Positions 6,995 to 12,852 of a DNA stretch of 12,852 nt are shown in pieces. The stretch spans positions 1-12,852 of the forward strand of contig NZ_CAKRAS010000071.1 in assembly GCF_934295145.1 (NCBI RefSeq). Reading direction: 5' to 3'. Positions within the stretch are counted from its first letter, which is position 1, and each line of letters starts with the position of its first letter. The translations under genes and the position numbers were made by a program. Below the pieces are notes generated by a model, which ran no database searches, was not told where the DNA came from, and saw only the letters and a list, made by a program, of their open reading frames with translations. Source of the DNA: an uncultured Eubacterium sp. (lineage in GTDB: Bacteria > Bacillota > Clostridia > Lachnospirales > Lachnospiraceae).

Positions 6995-7167
6995 CCTCCT
7001 AAATAGAAAAGCTCTGCTAAAATAGCAGAGCCTCCAACATTTTCTTTCGAAACACACGGTCTCTAGCCAGATTGTGGTAAATGTCAAACCCTTATAAAGC
7101 TCGTAAGGCACTGCTCTCTGGCACAACGCCTTACTTCCATGCTTGGCAGACACTCAAGTTGCCTGTC
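6995..7167 (-). ncRNA. Structured 5' leader of the small ORF (possible riboregulator)
   Basis: The predicted transcript from about 7167 to the RBS at 6995 holds several stems. GTAAGGC (7134-7128) pairs with GCCTTAC (7109-7103). Within its loop, GCCAGA (7122-7117) can pair with TCTGGC (7071-7066), which would make a pseudoknot. A GC-richer terminator-like hairpin follows at 7011-7031. A folded domain before a terminator and an RBS is the layout of a riboswitch or other cis-acting RNA. It matches no class I can name from memory, and no ligand is implied. Confidence 0.4.
7001..7031 (-). terminator. Internal terminator/attenuator before the small ORF
   Basis: On the minus strand GCTCTGCT (7031-7024) and AGCAGAGC (7018-7011) form a perfect 8-bp stem with a 5-nt ATTTT loop, followed by TTTTCTATTT (7010-7001). 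The hairpin lies between the promoter and the AGGAGG of the 29-codon ORF, so it should control whether that ORF is transcribed. Confidence 0.65.
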
Positions 7168-7176
7168 TTTACTATT

Positions 7177-7205
7177 ATATTACCTAGCTTGAGAAAATAT
7201 GTCAA
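7177..7205 (-). promoter_or_regulatory. Promoter of the small-ORF unit
   Basis: On the minus strand TTGACA (7205-7200) lies 17 nt from TAATAT (7182-7177), overlapping an alternative TATAAT (7179-7174) at 20-nt spacing. The start would be near 7167. The 141 bp between this promoter and the next gene's stop (7347) show nothing else I can support. Confidence 0.65.
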
Positions 7206-7346
7206 TCAATAATTCCTGATTTTTTCGAAAATTGTCCATAATAAAGCGACCAACTCACTTTAACAAACACTGTCTGGCAAATTGGATACGCACGCTAAAA
7301 CATTCATTGCAGAATAGAATCGATATAACGCCAAAATTCTTCAACG

Positions 7347-8072
7347 CTAAAAAACATCTGTCAAGGAACTTACTATCTTTTTCTTTGTGTCCGGTGACAT
7401 ATAGTATCCTATACGTTCCACCGAATATATTGCTTTATATCTAAATATAAATAAATCCAGCATCTGTTGAAACATACTATCCAGCCAATAATGAGACACT
7501 TTATAATTCCAATCTATTAAGCAATTTAACAATGAAAAATTTTTTACAGCATGATGATGATTGCAACATTCACAATAAATAGTCCGATAATACAATAAAT
7601 CTTCTTTGGTAAACCACTGCATCAAGCCCAAAAACTCTGTTCCACATATTTCCATGTATTTTTCATAATTATCTTTTGCTCTTGGAGACATTTCATCTCC
7701 ATAAAAATGAAATAATGCATTGTTTGATTCTGTCAAATCGTATGCAATCTGCTTACACAATGAGAGATAATGATATGCTACAATATAGAGCACTTTATCT
7801 ATATCATCATTCGTTTCAATAAGATCACACAATAAATCTAAATATTCCACTGTCAACCGATGTTCTACCGAACCTAAATCCGTTCTTAAAGAACCTCTCC
7901 GCTCTTCATAGATACATCCGTGAATTTCGCATGTCCCTTTTAGCAAATGCTCTTTACTCGCTCTGTCAACTTTCACAAAATCAGACATTTTATATCCTTT
8001 TGAAATATCTTCAATTTTTGAAAAAATATCTTTATGTTCAGCCAGAAACTTGTGAATATCCTCTCTTGTCAT
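7347..8072 (-). CDS. Hypothetical protein, putatively SOS-regulated
   Basis: This 241-residue protein is one I do not recognise. It is hydrophilic at the N-terminus (KIEDISKGYKMSDFVKV, about 19-35) and more helical and aromatic after about residue 75, with no clear signal peptide or transmembrane segment. Cys/His groups at C48-x2-H51-x-C53 and at C167-x-C169-C170-x-H172-H173-H174 could form a metal site (inference). Codon use is markedly more AT-rich than in the molybdoenzyme operon, suggesting separate acquisition. I chose the ATG at 8072 (weak CGGGG upstream); an in-frame ATG at 8111 would add 13 residues with a poorer RBS. A 26-codon out-of-frame ORF starting at 8121 overlaps the start. 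A consensus promoter containing a LexA-like box lies directly upstream. Confidence 0.75.
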   Translation of the reverse strand: MTREDIHKFLAEHKDIFSKIEDISKGYKMSDFVKVDRASKEHLLKGTCEIHGCIYEERRGSLRTDLGSVEHRLTVEYLDLLCDLIETNDDIDKVLYIVAYHYLSLCKQIAYDLTESNNALFHFYGDEMSPRAKDNYEKYMEICGTEFLGLMQWFTKEDLLYYRTIYCECCNHHHAVKNFSLLNCLIDWNYKVSHYWLDSMFQQMLDLFIFRYKAIYSVERIGYYMSPDTKKKIVSSLTDVF

Positions 8073-8130
8073 AAACAGCCCCGCTTTCTGTACATTCAAC
8101 CTTCTGTACATTACTCATTAGTTTTCTTAC

Positions 8131-8159
8131 ATTATACAGAACATACGTTCTTATGTCAA
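8131..8159 (-). promoter_or_regulatory. Consensus promoter with an embedded LexA (SOS) box
   Basis: On the minus strand TTGACA (8159-8154) and TATAAT (8136-8131) are perfect and spaced 17 nt. Between them, 8138-8151 reads AGAACATACGTTCT on the plus strand, a palindromic arrangement containing GAAC-N4-GTTC. It fits the core of the Gram-positive LexA consensus CGAACRNRYGTTYG. A repressor bound between -35 and -10 would block RNA polymerase, so the downstream gene is predicted to be induced by DNA damage. Confidence 0.72.
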
Positions 8160-8226
8160 TTAAAAAATATTCAAAGACATTTTTATTTTTATTTAATAAA
8201 AATGGAACGATAATTTTCTTCAATAT

Positions 8227-8273
8227 AAAAAGGATGTCCACCAGGGAATCTCTCCCTGATGGACATCCTTTTC
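8227..8273. terminator. Bidirectional intrinsic terminator
   Basis: A perfect 13-bp stem pairs 8228-8240 with 8260-8272. An inner stem CAGGGA/TCCCTG closes on a 5-nt loop. An A-run on the left and a T-run on the right allow termination on both strands. On the minus strand it ends the zinc-ribbon gene, whose stop is at 8341. The remaining AT-rich sequence at 8160-8226 holds nothing I can support. Confidence 0.85.
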
Positions 8274-8340
8274 ACTTCTTATCCGTTATTTCATTACTGC
8301 TCCGTACCAGTAAGATACTGTGGTGCCAGGTAAATACCTG

Positions 8341-8985
8341 TCAGCGCAGAAGTTCCCGCGGATGTTCTCGCTGCCGCTGCTCCTGTTTCAGCTTCGGCAC
8401 GATACCGGTGATCCAGTCGCGCTCCACGCGACAAGTGCGGCACTGCTCACTATCCTTCGGATAGATGCGTCCGCAGACACAGCGCCAGTAGAAGTTCTTT
8501 TTCTCCGGCACACAGTGCAGTTTCAGGTTCGGCTTCTTTTCTGCCACCTGAGCACGGAAGGGTTCTTCAAACTCTCCCAGCGTCTCAAGGGCTTCCGGCT
8601 CCGGCATCGGACGCAGGCGAATGTCTCCACGGAAGGAATCATCACCGGGATATTCCGCACGGATCACGCGAATGGCAAAGGAAACCGCTTCCTCCTCCAT
8701 CACGATATCCTCGAAAGTTCCAAAGGTACGACCGTCCGGAATCTCAAGTCCGTAATAGTTGTACTCCACTTCCCTGTCCGCCGTCGGATTGCCGTTTTTG
8801 TCAAAGGTTTCTATCATAATGCTGAGACCGTACAACGTCATTGCCTCTACATTTCGAAAAGTGATCTGGAGCACATTCACCCCATAATCATTGTTGTAGC
8901 AGAGCTGCATCTTGTCGACTACGACAGGGCTGCCTTCTTCAAACAGCGTCTCCGGATAATCTCTTAACTTTTTGTTTCTTGCCAT
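8341..8985 (-). CDS. Hypothetical protein with a C-terminal zinc ribbon
   Basis: This 214-residue protein has an N-terminal beta-rich region (about 15-115; segments such as VLQITFRNVEAMTLYGLSI suggest a small sandwich fold). A charged linker follows, then a four-cysteine zinc-ribbon-like motif near residues 169-186: W-R-C-V-C-G-R-I-Y-P then C-R-T-C. The tail (about 190-214) is strongly basic and Q/E/R-rich. I see no signal peptide or membrane segment. The start is the ATG at 8985, with only a weak purine-rich upstream sequence (AATGAGTGAG). Its exact role is unknown; zinc ribbons of this kind are often structural. It stands alone between two hairpins. Confidence 0.78.
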   Translation of the reverse strand: MARNKKLRDYPETLFEEGSPVVVDKMQLCYNNDYGVNVLQITFRNVEAMTLYGLSIMIETFDKNGNPTADREVEYNYYGLEIPDGRTFGTFEDIVMEEEAVSFAIRVIRAEYPGDDSFRGDIRLRPMPEPEALETLGEFEEPFRAQVAEKKPNLKLHCVPEKKNFYWRCVCGRIYPKDSEQCRTCRVERDWITGIVPKLKQEQRQREHPRELLR

Positions 8986-9022
8986 AACTCACTCATTCCA
9001 TTTCTTATTGTTCCTTATGGAT

Positions 9023-9051
9023 ATACAGCAGGTGAAGATCCCCTGCTGTAT
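9023..9051 (-). terminator. Hairpin between the broken surface-protein gene and the zinc-ribbon gene
   Basis: ATACAGCAGG (9023-9032) and CCTGCTGTAT (9042-9051) form a perfect 10-bp stem with a 9-nt loop. No clear T-run follows on the minus strand, so it may be a weak terminator, a processing site or an attenuator in the leader of the zinc-ribbon gene. Confidence 0.45.
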
Positions 9052-9091
9052 AAAGTCTGTTCACCAACACGCTTTCAATCGTATCAGAACG

Positions 9092-10585
9092 TTAGTTACT
9101 GGATTCTGATCCATTGCTTTCATTGTTATCTGTTCCAGTCTTTGGATTGCGATACCAAAGGTTTGAATCCTGAATAACATCAAATGTACTCAGACGGTTA
9201 ACATTGAAGATAATGTAGTCGCTGGCAACTTCTGTACCATCAATGGTCAGTTTACCAATCAGCTTGTAGTTGCCAAGTGGAAGATTATACGCTGTACCTT
9301 CTGTTTGAGCAAATACCAAAGAACTATTATAGCTATAAACAGTATTATCATTTGCATCTTTCTCGCCTGTAGCATTTACACTAGCGGATTTCATAATTCT
9401 TAATATCTGTGTCAGCTGTGCTCTGGCTGCTTTCTCATTATCACCAATCGTACCTTCTTTGTAGCCTGTTGTTACTTTATTCGCTTTAACATAATTCAGA
9501 TAATCAACAAGCTGTTTCATATCTCCATCAATTTGCTGACCAGCGGAATATGTTGTGCCATTTACAGTAGCACTTACAGCACTCAGCGTTCCGCTTGATG
9601 TTACTGTAGCCTCACAGGTTACACCTGACTGCGGATTGTTTGCCTTTACGTTATAAGCATCACCAGTTTGTGTAATCGTATATGCTCCTTTGGTTTCTGC
9701 CGAATCTGCGCTGTTCATATACAGATACCATGGATATAACTCTGCTTTTCCATTGTTCATTAACAATGAGGTATTTTTGTTTCCATCTGTTAAGCCGAGT
9801 AAACGAATGTCTCCATAGTTAGCAACTTTCTTCCAGATATTGTAGCTGTCATTCTGTTTGTAGTACAATTCATATTCCAGTGAAACATTCGAATCATCAC
9901 TTGGTTTTACACCTGAAAATTCATTTTTAACAACGATATTTTCTATGTTATCCGAATTCAGGTTTACACTAAGCTGATTTGTCTGATCTACTGTCATGCG
10001 GTATCCATACTCAGCTCCGGTACCGATCGTTGTCAGCGGAATTCGAATCGTCTTAATTGCACTGATACTATCTGAACTCTGTAACCATGTATACGGTTAT
10101 TCCTCACTTGAAGAAAGGTTATTCAGATATTTAATCTTCGTACCACTTGCCATTGGAACTGTTGACTCATCGCCTGTCGCAGAATCAACTTTTATAATCT
10201 TACCAATGATATCCAGATAATGCTATGGATTATTTGCCTCATCATTTGCAAAATTATATCCGGTACCCTCAAACCAGTCATACAGATCAAAGTCGATCTT
10301 CAATTCTGTATTTTTACTATAGAAATACGTATCATCTTTCTTATCCTCTGGCTGAAGCAGATCTAACTGACGTTTGGACTCTAATGTAATATCATCGATG
10401 CATTTCGTCTGATACGTTTTTGCATACTTATCAGAATAAGCCATTGCAATGCTGTTAGAAGAATTCTTCATTGCTACCCAGCTGTCATAAGTACCTGTCT
10501 GCAGTTTTGATGATGAATCTGTATTCTTCATATCAATAACAAACAAGAATCTTTCTACACCAACGTTTTCAACATCCTTTATCAC
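9092..10585 (-). pseudogene. Surface/extracellular-type protein gene with two in-frame stops
   Basis: One continuous minus-strand frame runs from at least the GTG at 10585 to the TAA at 9092, broken only by TAG (10223-10225) and TAA (10097-10099). The frame is identical before, between and after the stops, giving 120, 41 and 335 codons of uniform composition. Both stops are one C-to-T change from a glutamine codon (CAG, CAA). The product is rich in N, S, T, D and Y, low in cysteine, and ends in a GTDNNESNGSESSN tail, as in extracellular repeat or adhesin-type proteins. I do not recognise the family. No signal peptide is visible; the frame stays open upstream of 10585 into sequence that no longer looks like the same protein, so the 5' end is probably lost. 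Readthrough is possible but less likely than decay. Confidence 0.7.
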
Positions 10586-10704
10586 GTTATATCTGTAATT
10601 ACAATAAAAATGGCGAATTTCATTAAAAAAAACATTAATTTTTGTTGTTGGTTTTATCTCATGGTGGTGGGGTTGGAGTGAAAGAGGAACATCCTCGCGG
10701 AGCG

Positions 10705-10752
10705 TTTTTATGTAATAGGAACATTACGTAGTAATTTCCTATTACATAAAAA
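10705..10752. repeat. 48-bp AT-rich palindrome downstream of hydF
   Basis: Perfect 16-bp arms TTTTTATGTAATAGGA (10705-10720) and its reverse complement (10737-10752) surround a centre that itself folds (ATTAC-GTA-GTAAT, 10723-10735). It touches the hydF terminator. It may be a second, bidirectional terminator or a recombination or protein-binding site. Between it and the broken gene (10586-10704) I see only a small stem GAGGA/TCCTC (10684-10696). Confidence 0.6.
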
Positions 10753-10776
10753 AGGTTCTGACCAGTGGTCAGAACC
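10748..10776 (-). terminator. hydF intrinsic terminator
   Basis: On the minus strand GGTTCTGACC (10776-10767) pairs with GGTCAGAACC (10763-10754), a near-perfect stem followed by six T (10753-10748). The stem begins 4 bp after the hydF stop codon. Confidence 0.85.
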
Positions 10777-10780
10777 CTTA

Positions 10781-11980
10781 TTAAAAAAGCTCTATGCTCC
10801 GTTTCAGAATTCCCTTCATCTGCGCAATCGCAATTCCATAATTGGTAAACGGCACCTTCTGGTCAACAGCACATTTCATACGGTATTTCACCTCGCGCTC
10901 ATTGAGCATACAGCCGCCGCAATGGATGACCAACGCATATGGTGTCAGATCCTCCGGAAATTCTGTGCCGGAGCTTGTCTCAATGATAAGTTCTTTTCCG
11001 GTGTGCTGCTTCAGCCATCGTGGGATCTTCACAGTTCCGATATCGTCACACTGACGATGATGGGTACAGCCCTCGGAAATCAGGATTTTATCTCCGTCTC
11101 TCAGGTTTTCAATCGCCTGAACACCTTTCACAGCGGTATCAAGGTATCCTTTGTAACGCGCCATTAAAATGGAAAAAGAGGTCAGTGGAATGTCTGCCGG
11201 CACTTCTGCTGATACCTGTTCAAAAGCCTGGCTGTCGGTAATCACCATTGCCGGACGCTTGCCAAGTTCTGCCAAGGTATCGTGCAATTCACTTTCTTTC
11301 ACTACGATAGCTGCTGCGTTTGCCTCCAATACATCGCGGATGGTCTGCTGCTGCGGCAGGATCAGACGTCCTTTTGGTGCTGCGGAATCAATCGGAACTA
11401 CAAGGATTACAAAATCCCCCGGGTTCAACAGATCACCTACGATTTTCAGTGTCATGTCTTCGTTTGGTGTCAGTTTTCCGATGCATTCCTTTAACTCATA
11501 AATTCCATCACCGGTAAGAGCGCTGACATACTGTTCCGTTGCATTCTGCGGACAGACTTCTGCTTTTTTTACAAAATCTTCTGAAAGTAAATCTGCTTTG
11601 TTATTTACAACAATATATGGAATCTCTTTTTCCTTAAAAATGCGGATCAGATCTTCGTCGCACTGCTTTTTCCCTTCTGTGGCATCCACTACAAGCACTG
11701 CGATATCCGTCTTGTTCAATACCTGTTTGGTCTTTCTGACACGCAGCTCGCCCAATGCCCCTTCATCATCAAAGCCAGGTGTGTCAATGATCATCACCGG
11801 TCCGATTGGCAGCAGTTCCATTGATTTATAAACCGGATCTGTGGTCGTTCCCTTCGTATCTGATACAACTGCAAGTTCCTGTCCCGTCACAGCGTTTACC
11901 ACGCTGGATTTGCCTGCGTTTCTCCGTCCAAAAAAGCCAATATGTACACGATTGGCACTTGGTGTACTGTTTAATCCCAT
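10781..11980 (-). CDS. hydF: [FeFe]-hydrogenase H-cluster maturation GTPase HydF
   Basis: This 399-residue maturase is of normal length for HydF. HydF is the scaffold on which the 2Fe subcluster made with HydE and HydG is assembled before transfer to apo-hydrogenase. The N-terminal GTPase domain shows the P-loop GRRNAGKSS (18-26), switch residues in the DTKGTTTDPV region (41-50), DTPG (66-69), NKAD (127-130) and SAL (153-155). The C-terminal part has the HydF cluster motif C305-x-H307-x46-C354-G-G-C357, which binds a [4Fe-4S] cluster. The start is the ATG at 11980 with AAAGGAGAG about 8 nt upstream. It is a single-gene unit with its own promoter and terminator; no hydrogenase, hydE or hydG lies in this window. 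It implies that the organism makes [FeFe]-hydrogenase. Confidence 0.96.
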   Translation of the reverse strand: MGLNSTPSANRVHIGFFGRRNAGKSSVVNAVTGQELAVVSDTKGTTTDPVYKSMELLPIGPVMIIDTPGFDDEGALGELRVRKTKQVLNKTDIAVLVVDATEGKKQCDEDLIRIFKEKEIPYIVVNNKADLLSEDFVKKAEVCPQNATEQYVSALTGDGIYELKECIGKLTPNEDMTLKIVGDLLNPGDFVILVVPIDSAAPKGRLILPQQQTIRDVLEANAAAIVVKESELHDTLAELGKRPAMVITDSQAFEQVSAEVPADIPLTSFSILMARYKGYLDTAVKGVQAIENLRDGDKILISEGCTHHRQCDDIGTVKIPRWLKQHTGKELIIETSSGTEFPEDLTPYALVIHCGGCMLNEREVKYRMKCAVDQKVPFTNYGIAIAQMKGILKRSIELF

Positions 11981-12032
11981 TTTTTATACTCTCCTTTACT
12001 TCCTGATTTGCCGCATTTTTGCGTATGCGTTT

Positions 12033-12061
12033 ATTGTATCACTACCATTTTTTTCTTACAA
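12033..12061 (-). promoter_or_regulatory. Predicted hydF promoter
   Basis: On the minus strand TTGTAA (12061-12056) lies 17 nt from TACAAT (12038-12033). The match is good but not perfect. Transcription would start near 12026, about 45 nt before the hydF ATG. Confidence 0.5.
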
Positions 12062-12103
12062 CAAAAAAGAGAGGATTTGTGCTGCGGAACGAATATGAGA
12101 AAG

Positions 12104-12141
12104 AAACGGCGGAAATATCATTATTGGTATTTCCGCCGTTT
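12104..12141 (-). terminator. Terminator after the substrate-binding protein gene
   Basis: A perfect 14-bp stem pairs 12104-12117 with 12128-12141 around a 10-nt loop. On the minus strand it is followed by the pyrimidine tract CTTTCTC. It separates the substrate-binding protein gene from hydF. Confidence 0.7.
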
Positions 12142-12161
12142 TACAACTCTGGATATTCGAT

Positions 12162-12824
12162 TTACTGTAAGGCTTTCTCCGCATATTCTGTGGTCACCAC
12201 ATCTTTGTAACCCGGTCGTTTTTCCAACTGTCCGGCACTTTCCAGAATATCTAACAATAATTCAAAGCTGTCCTCGGAAAATACAAGGTCTGTTTTCCAT
12301 GTATCCTGCTCCTGATAACGGCGGATGATCGTCGTTATCGTCGCGGTATCTGTCTCAGAAAACTGCGGCTGAATGATGGAAGCAATTTCTTCCGGTGTAT
12401 GCGTATTGACATATTCCATGCCTTTTTGTAATGCATCGGTGAATGCCTGAATAATATCTGGGTGTTTCTCCATATAACTTGTTTTTGCACTGAATGCGGT
12501 GTATGGCACATAGCCGGAATCCACACCAAGGGATGCTACCACATAACCGGCATTTTCCTGCTCCAGAAGGGTTGCACCCGGCTCAAATTCTACCGTATAT
12601 TCACCCTGACCGCCGGTAAAAGCTGCTCCGGTGGAACCAAAATCAATGCTCTGGTCAATGTTTACTTCGGATGGATCAATTCCATTCTGTTTTAAAATAT
12701 ATTCAAATACCATCTCCGGCATGCCACCTGTCGTCACTATTACAATGTAAATATTCATCCGATAGTTGTTTTGCAGTGGTTTCTGCTGAGATATCTGACG
12801 TATCCGGCAGATAGTCTTTGACAA
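12162..12824 (-). pseudogene. ABC transporter substrate-binding protein, NMT1/SsuA-like, 5' part broken
   Basis: From about GGMPEM (12728) to the TAA at 12162 the frame encodes roughly 190 residues typical of the second half of an NMT1/SsuA-type periplasmic-binding-like lipoprotein. Visible are EYILKQNGIDPSEVN, GEYTVEFEPGATLL, SGYVPYTAFSAKTSY and the helix of the KHPDIIQAFTDALQKGMEYV type. Such proteins capture small organic anions such as nitrate, sulfonates or pyrimidine precursors for an ABC permease. Intact members are about 330 residues with a signal peptide; here the frame opens only at 12824, and its first ~30 residues are basic and unlike the family. Upstream sequence continues in another frame (12703-12852), so a frameshift or rearrangement near 12740-12760 is likely. 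Permease and ATPase genes would lie outside the window. Confidence 0.65.
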
Positions 12825-12852
12825 GCACCGTAATTTCTTCTTTTGATTTTAC
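12703..12852 (-). pseudogene. Fragment of an upstream reading frame running off the window edge
   Basis: In a different frame from the substrate-binding protein, the minus strand from the window edge reads VKSKEEITVLVKDYLPDTSD and on to a TGA at 12703-12705. About the first 36 residues look like genuine protein sequence; the remainder, overlapping the other frame, does not. It may be the 5' part of the same damaged gene or the end of a neighbouring gene joined by deletion. The window is too short to decide. Confidence 0.4.

Noticed and set aside
6929..7153. 74-codon minus-strand ORF over the leader RNA
   Set aside because: No RBS, and it runs through the terminator hairpin. The RNA structure and the 29-codon ORF with AGGAGG explain the region better.
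6600..7200. Molybdenum-cofactor riboswitch upstream of the molybdoenzyme
   Set aside because: The leader after the promoter at 6756 is CA-rich and poorly structured. The structured RNA farther upstream does not resemble the Moco motif and is separated by a terminator.
8038..8121. 26-codon ORF overlapping the start of the SOS-linked gene
   Set aside because: It starts only a few bases after the predicted transcription start, has no RBS, and overlaps the better gene; chance cannot be excluded.

Overview
The window looks like chromosome of a low-to-mid GC anaerobic Firmicute, most likely a gut Lachnospiraceae-type clostridium. The reasons are strong AGGAGG ribosome-binding sites, many A/T-flanked intrinsic terminators, an [FeFe]-hydrogenase maturase (HydF), AsrA/AsrB-type sulfite reductase subunits, and a zinc-ribbon protein of a kind I associate with this family. 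This placement is inference; there is no rRNA marker. Every confident gene is on the minus strand.

Layout. Positions 1-480 have no convincing conserved gene, but hold three related fragments of a small coding module on both strands, one inside a possible 42-residue ORF. Positions 496-694 form a large imperfect palindrome. Positions 714-6596 are a tight five-gene operon, transcribed right to left: molybdopterin oxidoreductase, four-cluster ferredoxin subunit, TorD-type chaperone, AsrA and AsrB. It has a perfect-consensus promoter at 6728-6756 and a 12-bp palindrome just inside the transcript. Positions 6833-7205 form a compact separate unit: promoter, structured leader, internal terminator, strong RBS, a 29-codon ORF, and a terminator. 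Positions 7347-8159 hold an AT-rich gene of unknown function whose consensus promoter contains a LexA-type SOS box. Positions 8341-8985 encode a zinc-ribbon protein. Positions 9092-10585 are a surface-protein-like gene interrupted by two in-frame stops. Positions 10781-11980 are hydF. From 12162 to the right edge lies the C-terminal part of an NMT1/SsuA-like ABC substrate-binding protein with a broken 5' part.

How the genes work together. The five-gene operon most simply encodes a soluble NAD(P)H-driven reductase. AsrB would take electrons from NAD(P)H, AsrA and the ferredoxin subunit would relay them, and the molybdoenzyme would reduce an unknown acceptor; the TorD protein would mature the molybdoenzyme. 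No siroheme subunit (AsrC), Tat signal or membrane anchor is visible. The operon therefore looks like an Asr electron-input module joined to a cytoplasmic DMSO-reductase-family catalytic subunit, and this is the best candidate for an undescribed system here. Next best are the attenuator-like small-ORF unit and the putative SOS-regulated unknown gene.
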